Below are positions 25,255 to 35,420 of a DNA stretch of 64,000 nt, piece after piece. Source of the stretch: Azadirachta indica (lineage: Eukaryota > Streptophyta > Magnoliopsida > Sapindales > Meliaceae); the NCBI GenBank assembly GCA_022749755.1, contig CM040450.1, positions 8,516,913 to 8,580,912 of the forward strand, in the 5' to 3' direction. Both the position numbers and the translations under genes were made by a program. The notes under the pieces are model-generated. The model did no database searches. It was given only the letters and a program-made list of their open reading frames with translations, and was not told where the DNA came from. Within the stretch, counting starts at the first letter, position 1. Every line of letters starts with the position of its first letter.

Positions 25255-25730
25255 GAGCTAGGTGTGCAAGATTAAGAATGCTTATGCAAAAAGGTATTCT
25301 TGAAGATGTGCATTGGATAATTGAAGTAAAGGTACGTTTAGCAGGTAAGTTTTTTGATTCATTTATTTCACGCATGCCTAGTTTAGGGAAGAGCTCTTTT
25401 GCAAAAAAACGAAAAGCAAAAAGGTTACAAGTATGTCATAAATGTGCACGTTTAACCTGTAATAAGCGATGTCGTTCTCTGGAGATGGTGTCTACTAATA
25501 AAAAAGATAAAATCAAATTCATCAAGAATGGACTGAGTAAGGAGTCTTTAAATAATATCTTATTGACTCTTGAGACGCATCCTAATGGATATGTGCAACG
25601 TGAAATTCTAAATTTGTATACACTATTTCAAAAAGAACGTGATCGTTATAGTCTTGGGAATCTGACTTTAAAAGACCCTATTTGCCAATTTATAAAAAAA
25701 TTGGATGGGAAGTCAATCCTCGACTCATAG
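25255..25730 (+). CDS. Unidentified Cys-rich reading frame inside gypsy element
   Basis: About 158 codons are open, from the gypsy junction to the stop TAG at 25728. There is a Lys/Arg-rich basic part, a cysteine cluster reading VCHKCARLTCNKRCRSLEMV that could bind zinc (two CXXC/CXXXC-like pairs), then a helical region with LSKESLNNILLTLETHPNGY. No integrase motif (HHCC or DDE) is present. I do not recognise the family. The uninterrupted frame among broken neighbours suggests a later or constrained acquisition. It may be the C-terminal part of a host protein captured as cDNA. No ATG near its left edge fits a full gene; ATG at 25155 lies in the pol region in another frame. Confidence 0.5.
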
Positions 25731-26016
25731 AGGGTGTTTAAGTCATTATTGGACATAAAATTAGAGGAAAATGTGAGCCACAATCATAACTATCTATAAA
25801 TATTAACTTTTAGCTGTCATTGTTGAAATTTTTATGTTTTAAATTCCTATATTTGCTGTTATCTTTGACATTTTTGCATTTTTAAATTTTAACTTTTGTG
25901 ACAACAGCTGGCCTACTTCTATTGGTTTCATTAATGCATTTTCTTTAAGTTGTATAAATGCAAGACCTCACTTTTCTATTTTCATGCAAAATTTGAATCA
26001 CTGACGAGGGTAAAAA
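25731..26016 (+). other. Spacer between the two captured frames
   Basis: AT-rich, no gene. It may be 3'-UTR-like sequence of the upstream frame or 5' leader of the LOG copy. Confidence 0.4.
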
Positions 26017-26676
26017 ACTGCAAAAATAGAAGGAGCTTCTGTTCAACAATTTAAAACTATTTATGATTTTTATAGATCAAGCTTTGGGAAACGTGAAGAG
26101 TTTGTAAAAGCAGCGGACAACCTTGGTCGAGTTTTAACTGAGGGAAAACTTAACCTGATATATAGAGGAGGTAGCCTTAGGTTAATGGGGTGTGTGTCAA
26201 CTGCTGCACATGTAGGAGGAAGTGAAGTCATAGGTATTATACCAAAGGCTTTATCTGCAGGTAACATCACTAGCAAAATTGCTGGAGAAGAACTAATGGT
26301 CTCAACAATGCATGAAAGAATTGCTAAAATGCTTGATTTTGCAGATGCTTTTATTGCCTTAGCAGGTGGTTTTGGGTCCTTAGAGGAAATGTTTCAAGTT
26401 GCATCCTGGGTACAACTTACAATTCACCAAAAACTCATAGGATTGTGAAATGTTAATGGTTTCTTTAACAAGTTGTTGTCTTTTCTTAATCATGCTGTAG
26501 AATAGAATTTTATTTCACAGACAGCTTGCAAACTCTTCATTTCTGCTCCAACTGCTAATGACTTGATCAATCAGTTGCAGAACTTTGTCCATGAACCAGA
26601 TCCAACAATGACACGATTAGAATGGTCAAGTGAAAGGAGTAAAAAGCGAAAGTTGGATTTGTCGCTTCATTTGTAA
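26017..26676 (+). pseudogene. LOG: LOG-like cytokinin-activating enzyme, intronless degraded copy
   Basis: LOG enzymes cleave cytokinin riboside 5'-monophosphates to active free-base cytokinin. One frame follows the family from near its N-terminus (SSFGKREEFVKAADNLG) through RGGSLRLMG (family GGGSxGLMG), GCVSTAAHVGG, IGIIPKAL, TMHERIAKML, AGGFGSLEE (family PGGxGTxEE, so Pro and Thr are replaced) and on to the Ser/Lys-rich C-terminus KKRKLDLSLHL. LOG genes normally have several introns, yet this copy has none, so it comes from a processed mRNA. Stops at about 26446 and 26503, the first Gly of the YGGG box changed to Arg, and the altered catalytic loop make it a pseudogene. It lies between RNase H and the 3' LTR of the gypsy element. 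Confidence 0.88.
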
Positions 26677-27778
26677 CTTTTCTTATCTTTCTACTTATTG
26701 CATTTTGTTATTTTTACTTAAGTTAGTTTCCAGTTTTACTTGTGTTTCAATAACTACTATCTCAGGTAATGTTCTCTATACTATACCTCTTTGTATTCAA
26801 ACATTGGGGACCATATTCCAATCTAGTTAGAAGGAGTGTAGTTAACACAAGTAGCCATTTTTCTATGTCAAAAAATATATATATTTAGATTCATAATTTG
26901 TAAGGATGGTAGAGTAAGGAGTAATCTTACTCCTGAGACACATCTTAGTAGATATGCATCATCATTTGTTTTGATTTTTGAATTTCATAACAAAGGGTTT
27001 ATCATTCACTTTTTTTTGAATTGATCAAATCTATAGACTTTTACATCATCATCACATACCAAATTCTGCTCAGATACTCAATCAATAAGTATTTATAAAC
27101 TATCTTTCACACACACACTTTGTTATATGATTGTGGATGACATATTGGAGTTTTACAATATTTGAGCTCTTTTGTTTTGTCAAAGGTAGCAAATAAGTGT
27201 TAAAAAAAAACTCCAAAAAAAAAAGAGAAGAAAAAAATAAATAAATAAATAAAAATTCTAACCAAAGTTTTTACTTAGTAACCAGGCTTTTTGCCTAATC
27301 AACAATGAATGTTCGCGTAAAATGGTAAAGTTTTGATATGAATAAGTTTATAACCTTAACTCGAGTAATTAAGCCTGTAAGGGTGTTTTAACACCTAATA
27401 CCCTAAGGCCAACTGGTCTGAGAGTTATTGGCCCAAAGCTCGCTACATTAGTTAGGTTATGCCTAAAACAAAAAAAAAAGAGATAGAAATAATCTTTGCT
27501 CAGAGAAGTATATCTTGACAAAATTTAGAAACAATGTTGTTTGATTCCAATTAAGTCTCATAACATGTATTAGTTACAAAAAGCACAAAAGAAGGTTTAT
27601 TAATAATTTGACTAATAAGTACCTGGCACATATACCATAAATTTTTAAGTGAGAGTTTGTTTATTTTGAGAAGATCAATAGGAAAAGAATGATTATTACT
27701 TTGAATGTAAATTCTATAAATTAACTCTAAATGATACTGCTTAGATTACTAGGAACTAGTAATAAGCTGGTTGGGGGG
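26677..27778 (+). other. Gypsy 3' region and polypurine tract
   Basis: Typical post-pol sequence resumes near 26800 ('acattggggaccatattccaa', a box common before the 3' end of this gypsy group). A stretch follows with 'ggccaactggtctgagag' and 'attggcccaaagctcgc' (about 27410-27445), also known from these elements. It ends in GGTTGGGGGG, the polypurine tract primer for plus-strand synthesis, at 27768-27778. No gene. Confidence 0.6.
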
Positions 27779-29131
27779 TGTAATAAATGTTTTAAACTAT
27801 AGCTTTATTAAGAGAAATACTATAATTTACACTTAATAATTCCTTTTATTTCCCAAAATTGAAGCATATTCGCATATTCTTTTATATTGAATTGTAAAAC
27901 ATGAATTGGACTAAATAGTCGGTTCTGCGTAAGTTTCGTATAATGAGCGTATTTTTTAATGCAAAACATCAATTGATATGATTCTTGGGCTGAACAAATA
28001 TAAACTCATCATTTCACAACTTTGTAAGCCAAAAGCTGGACCAATTCAAGCAATTAATGGGACAAAATTGAGCTTCAATAGAACTCTCAAGTGCATCTTT
28101 AGACCAGCCCAACATACTTCTGTATTTTGGCCGTATCTCCAAAAATACGTACCCAAAAATTATATAATTTGGTGCTCCAGAAAGTTGACAAAGAGCTCTA
28201 AATTGTTTATGTTTTACATATTCTAAAATTTTAACTGGTTGGCTATCAAAAAGAGTCATCATTTTAGAAAGGCGGTGAAAAAATATAACTTGAACATTTA
28301 TATCTATTTTCAACACAACTTACGTTCTACCAAATCAATAAGAGTGAGATATATACTATTAAAAAGATGAGTCATCCACTACAACTTTGAAGAATACCAT
28401 TTCACAAAATTCGATGGTTTTGATAGTCAAAAATGTATTGCAAGTTGGTAGAGCGTGATTAATTAAAAATTGACAAAATTATGTTCACGCATGAGATATA
28501 TCTTTTATTTCACCTATATAAAGGAAGATGTAGAAGTGAGGAGGGAGATCTTAGTTATCATTTTTGTTTCCTTTTTGTAATTTTAACTTCAATAAAATAA
28601 TGTTTTTCTAATTTCGTAATTAGAGGTAAGGGTGAACTTTTGATGATTTTATAGTTTTGTTCTTTAATCCTTTGTTTTGTTCTTCATTGTCAATATTTTT
28701 TTTATTGATTGAGTATTGTTAGAAACCTTGATTCAGTGTTAACAAATGGTACATTGAATGCTTGAATGTTTTCTACATGTCAAGAGTAAGGCAACTTATA
28801 GTTTTTCACCATCAATTAAAAGGTAAGTCTTTTGATTTCTTTTGATTATTTTTTTTAAAAATCATAAAAAAAAGGATCAAGAATAAGTTCTATACAAATC
28901 ATTAAAATGGATCTCTAATGCCTTAATATATAATACTATTGAATTTAAATTTCACAATAAGCAAATTTATTCTATTTCTTATAATATTTGAATATTTGGA
29001 CTTATAATATTTAGACCTTTAGACTTGTAGGCTTAATATAACCAATTCTCTGTGGACCGACATTCGGACTTTCGAATTTTTATTACTTGAGACAACCTAC
29101 ACTTGGATATTACGACCAAAAAATTATAGCA
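27779..29131 (+). repeat. 3' LTR of gypsy element
   Basis: Starts TGTAATAAATG directly after the polypurine tract and ends ATTATAGCA, followed by the TTTAT duplication. It is homologous to 19317-20690 over the whole length. A short insertion/deletion difference of about 20 bp near 28720 and scattered substitutions separate the two. Confidence 0.92.
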
Positions 29132-29136
29132 TTTAT

Positions 29137-29260
29137 GATAACATAACAATCAGATATTATTATTTTTATTATTATTATCATTATTATTGCAATTATTATT
29201 ATTGTTGTTGTTGTTTTAGTTGTTGTATATTATTATTATTGTTATTATTAATTATTGAGG
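29137..29260. repeat. Compound ATT/GTT microsatellite
   Basis: ATT and GTT units run on imperfectly between the gypsy target duplication and the LINE start. Confidence 0.8.
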
Positions 29261-29579
29261 GAGAATGACATAGAGATTGTCCTAATGAGTTAGGAGAATT
29301 CTCTCTATGCCTATTTAGGAAGTTTTGATCCCTCCATTCCTAGATTTTTTTTCCCCTTTTCTCTTGTCCTAACTTACCTATATAGCATTAATCTTTCCTT
29401 CTTGAATTGATCTTATTCTTTTTGCCGAACCTCTTTCCTTATATAACTTTGCCATCTTCGGATGCCATGACAACTCTTTTGGAGGAGATGTGTTTGTCTT
29501 TATTCGTTATCAGGAGCACCTTAAGTCATCTTCAGTTCATACAACTTCTCACACTAATATTCCATCTCCGACTAAAAAA
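29261..29579 (+). pseudogene. LINE (L1-type) 5' end and ORF1 start, part 1
   Basis: The sequence runs into the solo LTR at 29585 and resumes after it at 31346 in the same reading sense. The frame before the junction (FVFIRYQEHLKSSSVHT, then SPTKKP) continues into SASLLTKPND after it, so the LTR inserted into ORF1. ORF1 of plant L1 elements codes an RNA-binding chaperone. The exact LINE 5' end is a guess. Confidence 0.5.
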
Positions 29580-29584
29580 CCTAC

Positions 29585-31345
29585 TGTAATACCTTAGGTC
29601 TTACTTTAATTAGAATACACATATTGAATATATCCACTTTATATTATGTAAGAACATAATAATTTAAAATTTCTAAAACAGATATGTTTATTAAAAAAAA
29701 ATGTTGATTAGGATGAACATGTTTATGACTTTAAAAAAATAAAATTATTGGATAATATAAATTTTGTTGTGGGCAAAAGGTATAAAAAGAAAAGTTGAAG
29801 GATTTGATTAAAATTAGGATGTCATGTGTCTTAATTTAATAATGCATTTGGGCATTACATGTGTGGGCTAAGTGGGTGGCAAGTGTTAAAAAAAATTTAT
29901 CTAATAATTAAATAAGGTAAGCGGCGGATATATATATATATATACATGTAAATCTTCGTTTTCAAATTGAAAATCGAAAATCAATCGGAAAGGAAAAAGA
30001 AGGCAGGTTTGGTTTGAAATTATATTTTCGATGATTAATTTTAATTTTTAAAGATTAGTATATTACTTCATTTAGTTGTAAAAAGTTAAACTATTAGTAT
30101 ATAAATATATGTTTAAATATATATACAGTTTAGGTACCAAAATTTAAATTTTTGGATCATCATTTATTATTATTTGTTAAATTGGTATTAGGACGTGATT
30201 GGGAGGAGGACAAACTAACAGAAACAAAAAAATTATCACACGTATGTCAGGTAGGTATTTATATATATTTGGTAGATTTTAGTTTTAAAACTAAAAAGTA
30301 TAGTGTTTTATTACTGTTAATATTTTGATAAATGCGTATGAAATTCTTGAATCACTACATGTTGTCCAATTAATTATTTTTTGAATCAAGTTTAAATAGT
30401 AATTTTCATATAAATATTAAATTTTCAAATATAGTGAGAAAATTGTATCAACACCTGTTGTATTTTTATAAATATATGATTTGTATGAAAATGTTGTGAA
30501 TATATTTGATGAATGAAAATGTGATAGCCATGGTTATTGTTGTGATGTGGCAACGGTATTTGGGGTGACGGTCCCTGCGAATAATGCCCTTAAAGTTCAT
30601 TTCTGCTGAGGCAACGGTCTTTGGAAATAATGCCTCTAAAGATCGTTTTTTATGGGATAACGATCTCTGGGAATAATGCCCCTAATGTACGTATGGCTAA
30701 TTTTTGGGACGATAGTCCTTTATAATAATGCCCGTAAAGTATGCAAGTACAAAATTTATAAAAAAATTTTTATATAATGGAATTAATGTGTTTTATGTTA
30801 TTTGTATAAATATTGGAATTGAAATTTTGATTTGATATCTTACTACACTCTTTGTTGGAAATTAAAGAGTGTTTTCATGTTCAAATTTATTTATTACAAA
30901 TTTTAAAACTGCCTTTGCGTATAAATATCTGTTAGGTATTAGCTCACCCCTACTTTTTAAGTTTAGGTGACGCAGGAGATTCTTGTAAATAGAAGACAAA
31001 AGAGTACTTCAAAACAAAAATTTTGCTACTTTTGAAGTTATATGTAATTATAAGAGCAGGATCTTACAAAGTATAATTTTGATATAATTTCTATGTTTGT
31101 ACTTGGATTTAAAAGTCATGAAACTGATTATATTTTGTTGAATAATGAAATGAAACAGTTGGTATTTAATTTTATTGGAAGTCTTTAAAGTGAAATTTTA
31201 AAATTCACAGGATTACATATATGATGTATATTATATTATAACGGAAATTTTACCGAAATTTCTTAAACTTAAGGATGTTACACATGATGTATATTATATT
31301 ATAACGAAAATTTTACCAAAATTTCTTAGACTTAAGGATGTTACA
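29585..31345 (+). mobile_element. Solo LTR, chromovirus (Tekay/Del-like) type
   Basis: A 1761-bp LTR starts TGTAATACC and ends GGATGTTACA, flanked by an exact 5-bp duplication CCTAC (29580-29584 and 31346-31350). The TGTAAYACC/GTTACA inverted ends are typical of Tekay/Del chromovirus LTRs. Inside are four diverged repeats of about 45-55 bp (30560-30745) built on 'acggtctctgggaataatgcccctaaag'. The last 63 bp are present twice (31221-31283 and 31284-31346), so the LTR has a duplicated tail. No interior exists, so it arose by LTR-LTR recombination. Confidence 0.88.
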
Positions 31346-32200
31346 CCTACCTCTGCTTCTCTTTTAACGAAGCCGAATGATTTAGTATTCTAATGATTTG
31401 CCCATCCTTTTTCAAAGAGAGGATGCCACCATGATCCGATCTTGCACAAAAAAGAAGTTGATTCCTACCATACCAATCTTATTGGAACGATTTTACTCAA
31501 GCCTTGTTGCAAATCAATAAATGTGGAGGAGTTGCGGGCTTACCTACACTCTATATGGCAGCCAACTGAAAGTTGGATCATGACACCACTGGCTCATGGT
31601 TTCTTTGATATTCACTTCTTCGCAAAAATTGACATGTGCAAGGTATGGGGTGGGGGGTCTTGCTCTTTGCCACAAGGAATTTTCAGGCTCTTTCAATGAT
31701 TGCTTAATTTCAATCGTTATAACGCAAAAGTTCAGTCTTATATGCAAGTATGGATTCCTCTTTACAACCTTAACTTAGAATAATGGCACCTACAAATCTT
31801 ACTAATCGTGGCTAGAAGAGTTGCCATTCCTTTATAGATTGATTCAGCAACACGAGAAAGGAAGTATGGGTAATTTATCAACCCTATTGCCAAACTTTGT
31901 TATAGTGGAACTTCCTAATTATAGGTTTGATGTGGAGGTATATTATGAGAATCTCCTTTCAAAATGTAGCAAATGTGACCGTTTTGGTCACAAGGAAAAC
32001 TCTTGTCGATTGTCTAAAAGCAACCAACATGAGAAGTCTAAGCCTAAAAAGGTTTATAAACCTATGGAGAAAAAAAATCATGGAATAGCTTGAAACTAAC
32101 TGCGTCTTAGCCTGTTCAGAACACTGATAGAGAGGAAGTGCTCAAAAATAAATTTGCTACTTCCCAACCTCTTCCTAAAGCAACTCTAGGTGCCTATTCC
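31346..32200 (+). pseudogene. LINE ORF1, part 2 with CCHC zinc knuckle
   Basis: ORF1 resumes after the solo LTR with several stops. The 90-codon frame at 31821-32093 has LPNFVIVELPNYRFDVEVYY followed by KCSKCDRFGHKENSC, a CX2CX4HX4C zinc knuckle, then a Lys-rich tail. This DUF4283-like plus zf-CCHC layout is characteristic of ORF1-type proteins of plant L1 LINEs. It would bind element RNA if whole. Frameshifts upstream (31380-31820) show decay. Confidence 0.75.
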
Positions 32201-33090
32201 TGCTTTAGGCATTGTCATGGAGGAGTTATAGATTGTCGCGCTAGCATCAGTTGGTAAGGATGTTGTTACGTGACCGACCTATGATAAATGTTCATCTCTT
32301 TCTGTGGAAGAGAATTTTCTAGAAGGCGTCAGTGAGCTCTTTTGTGATGGCAATGCAATTGACACTGTTGAACATGATAATAATATAGTTGATGGTTTCG
32401 TAACCTTGACTAATTTCTGAAAAGTAGCTGGTGCTTTTGTTAAACTGCCTATTGAAGATGGCTTTGAAATAGTTATAAGAAGACGTGCTAAAGTAAAACA
32501 AAAGGCGTTCAGGAATTATACTTGCTCAAGGGTAGTTCTATTGGCTTTTAACTCAAGAAGTTTATTTCATGGAATATGCGGGGCTTAGCTAGCCTCGAGT
32601 CCTGCTTTGAATTAGCTAATCTTTATCAACTCCATAAGTCTCTTGTTGTTGCAATTTCTAAACCGACGGTTGAGTGCAATAGAATTCCAGACGGTTGTTG
32701 GCGTATGTTGGGTTTATCTCTTATAGGGATGTCAAAAAGTTCTCTTTCGCAGTTGTGGGTTTTAGAGGCAACTAACCATACTTTTGTGGTTGTTTCTACT
32801 AGCTCTCAACAGGTGACAATTAAAACTAAGTTAGATCATAGTTGGATTGGATTCTCTTTTGTGTATGCTTCCGCTTATTATGTTACTCAGTCGCTCTATA
32901 GGATGAATTGGTGAACTTAGCATGTTCTTCAGATTTCCCTTGGGTACTTGTTGGTGATTTTAATGCCACTTTAGGTACATATGAGTAGTCTAAGGTGGGT
33001 TGCCCGGACGGTCTTCTTGTCAACACTTTCTGTGATTTCGTTGACTCTTGTGCTCTCACTCATGTTCCTACCAAAAAAGACACTTTTTGC
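32201..33090 (+). pseudogene. LINE ORF2 endonuclease domain, truncated
   Basis: Apurinic-type endonuclease motifs are visible: ISWNMRGLAS (32570, start of domain), SFVYAS (32860) and WVLVGDFNATLG (32942) with the catalytic Asp/Asn, then FCDFVDSCALTH. L1 endonuclease nicks the target DNA. The reverse transcriptase that should follow is absent: after about 33090 the sequence jumps to a 3'-UTR-like part. Stops and frameshifts are present. Confidence 0.85.
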
Positions 33091-33480
33091 CGTTACATTT
33101 GTCAATTTGCTACTGTTGTGCAATTCGCTTGTTGTTTTCTTGTTTGTCTATGTTCTTTGCTATTGGACGCTATTGCTGAGTTGTATTTTGCTGCTATTTT
33201 ATTGCTACAAGGTTGTTTTTGGCTTTGCTATTGCATTCATTGTTTAATGTTGTGTTTTCTACTAGGTGATTCCTGCTTTTTGATGCTATTTTGTAACAAG
33301 AACAACAATAAGTAGCTGTTTATCGGTTGTTGTTTCTGCTGTATGCTGCCATTTTGCTATATACTACTCTAGTTAGTTTTTTTTTATTTTTTTTTTTTCT
33401 CACTTAGTCTTCAAGTAGCTCTTGCACTCCTTATTCTCACCCATTCAATAAAATTATATATTATAGCCAAGGAATGGAAA
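33091..33480 (+). other. LINE 3'-UTR-like end
   Basis: T/G-rich sequence with several short frames, ending 'cattcaataaaattatatattatag', a likely polyadenylation signal. It joins directly to the endonuclease region, so about 3 kb of ORF2 is deleted. No long A tail or target duplication could be confirmed. Confidence 0.5.
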
Positions 33481-34020
33481 AAAATTATTTACAAAACTTG
33501 AAGTTTAGTCCCATGCAATTAAATTTTTTTGGTCTCATGCTTTTTTTTTAATTACTCAAAATTTATGAAAGTAAAACAAATAAAAAATTAAAAATACAAA
33601 ATTACTCAAAAATTATTACTGTCAATAATAAATATTTTGTTGTCCTTTCTTATCTTAATTGTAATTTTTAATTTTAGGCAAACTTATAACTCTCATTTTC
33701 ATTAATTCTTGTCTATTTTTAATTGTCTTTTATTTTCAGCATTTTATGCAATCGTAGATTCTCTGACTACTTATTCATTTAATTTTGTGTTTAATATATT
33801 TTATTATATTTCAAATAAAAATTTTGTGTTAATCATTTTTGCATTTAATATTCTTATTTTCATTCATTTAAATATAATGTTTTTCATGTTAGTGAAAGTA
33901 ATGTTGTTGCATGAATTTATAGTTGTATTTCTACTTTGTTGTTGTTATGCCTTAGTATTATTCAGCTGTTATTTTTTAATTTATATTATGATTTATATTT
34001 TGTGATGGATGTGTTAAAAT
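33481..34020. other. AT-rich sequence
   Basis: No supported gene; a 98-codon frame at 33709-34005 is low complexity and hydrophobic by composition. Confidence 0.5.
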
Positions 34021-34033
34021 AGTAAATTGTGTA

Positions 34034-35420
34034 GATGAAAAACAAGAGGAAACGAGTTGATTCAGATCCTACAAATGATGATGATGTTGATAAGAAGACT
34101 GACTTAAATAAGACTGATTATGAGAAGAAAAATGAAGCATTCAAGAAGACAGAACCTTTTATCAAGTTCTTGAGTTTTGTGATATTCACTCAACCTTTTA
34201 TTTTGAAATCTATTTTCATTAGTAATATATTTCATTTAAAACATTTAATTTAGTGCTTAATATCTTTTATATGCTAATGGGAAAGAAAAAAAAATTAGGA
34301 TTACATTTCAAAGCCATGAATAAGGAGCATAAGGATAAATATAGTGTAGTTAATATCGATTATATCAATGAAAAAGAATGTGGCGGAAAAAGAAGGCCCT
34401 TTGAAACAAGATGTGCTCCTAACTGTTTTGCAACCTTGGTGGCCAAATTAACAAATGCTAAAAAAATGCTGTTGAAGAGTTAGGATTTGGAAGTCTTCTG
34501 AACATAAAGTGCAGCCAACTAAGACGAGATTTATGTGCCTGGTTAGTTGAAATGTTAGATCTATTTACTTATACTATTAATTTACATGGACATAGAATCA
34601 ATATTTTCGCTCATGATTTTGAATTTATTATGGGGATTCAAGATGGTGGAGTGGTTATAGATGTAGATGTGGATGTGAATTTAGAGAGTATAGATCAATA
34701 GAAAGATAATTGTAATTATAAAAATATATTTATTTGAAGAAGTTGGAGGAAGATTTGGTGACTGTAAATGAGGTAAACGATAGCTTCAAGAGAAAATTTG
34801 TATTGTTCTCTATTGGGACACTATTATCCTTTAAATCAGGAAACTATGTAATTCCTCATTATTTAGTTCATTGAAGAACACAAATACCATTAAAGAAAAA
34901 AATAGGCAACTTGGTGTTTCAATGGACTCATTAATGGCATTAAAAATTTTTAAGGAGGAAGACGAAAATACATTTATGATTATGTGCTATTTTTAGAGGT
35001 AATATTATTTTCTCTTTCTCAGTTGATCCATTAAAACTTAACCTTGTAAACTCTTTGTTTTTTTCTTATTTTAACTCTGTTGCTAATTATTTTGCAGCTC
35101 TTTTACATGGATCATGTAGTGTTTACAAATAAACTTGTATGTAAATCGTTGAATCCAATAGATATATAGACAAACAAAGAAGTATACAATTTCATGCATT
35201 TTCTAAAGAAGAATAGGGGCTTTCGGAACTCAAAGGTAAGAAATTTATACTATTTACTTTATTTAAAATATAAAAATAGATAATTCCTAAAGCTTATATT
35301 TAGAAAAATATTAGGTTAATTTCCAGGAAAATAGACCTCATCATACTGTGACCAAAGATACCTTTGACGAAAATCAATTATTGGATTTCAATGAAAGACT
35401 AAAGCAAATGCAACTAGGAA
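34034..35420 (+). pseudogene. Ulp1/PMD-type transposon-associated gene, N-terminal part
   Basis: A Lys/Asp-rich start (MKNKRKRVDSDPTNDD) is followed after a gap by ETRCAPNCFATLVAKLTNA (about 34410) and, in shifted frames, sequence reading LRRDLCAWLVEML, INIFAHDFEFIMGIQDGG and YMDHVVFTNKLVC near 35110. Together these match the region found upstream of Ulp1-like cysteine proteases in plant transposons. Intron-like gaps (for example about 34998-35096, with GT...CAG) occur. Frame losses mark it as a pseudogene. I infer the family from the order of motifs; it could be a related plant mobile-domain gene. Confidence 0.5.

Larger units (their letters stand above)
19317..29131 (+). mobile_element. Ty3/gypsy LTR retrotransposon with captured host sequence
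   Basis: The element is bounded by LTRs of 1374 and 1353 bp and an exact 5-bp target duplication TTTAT (19312-19316 and 29132-29136). After the 5' LTR comes a degraded primer-binding site (TTTTTGGCGG, about 20693). The interior order is gag, protease, reverse transcriptase, RNase H. The RT-RH order and sequence place it in Ty3/gypsy, likely the Athila/Tat group. The integrase is absent from where it should begin (about 25255). In its place lie an unknown Cys-rich frame and a LOG-like intronless copy. All domains carry stops or frameshifts, so the element is defective. The polypurine tract (GGTTGGGGGG) directly precedes the 3' LTR. Confidence 0.93.

Noticed and set aside
31442..31778. Three overlapping frames of 60-85 codons
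   Set aside because: They are out-of-frame openings in broken LINE ORF1.
33709..34005. A 98-codon hydrophobic plus-strand frame
   Set aside because: Phe/Ile/Leu/Tyr-dominated composition is expected from T-rich DNA; no family and no promoter.
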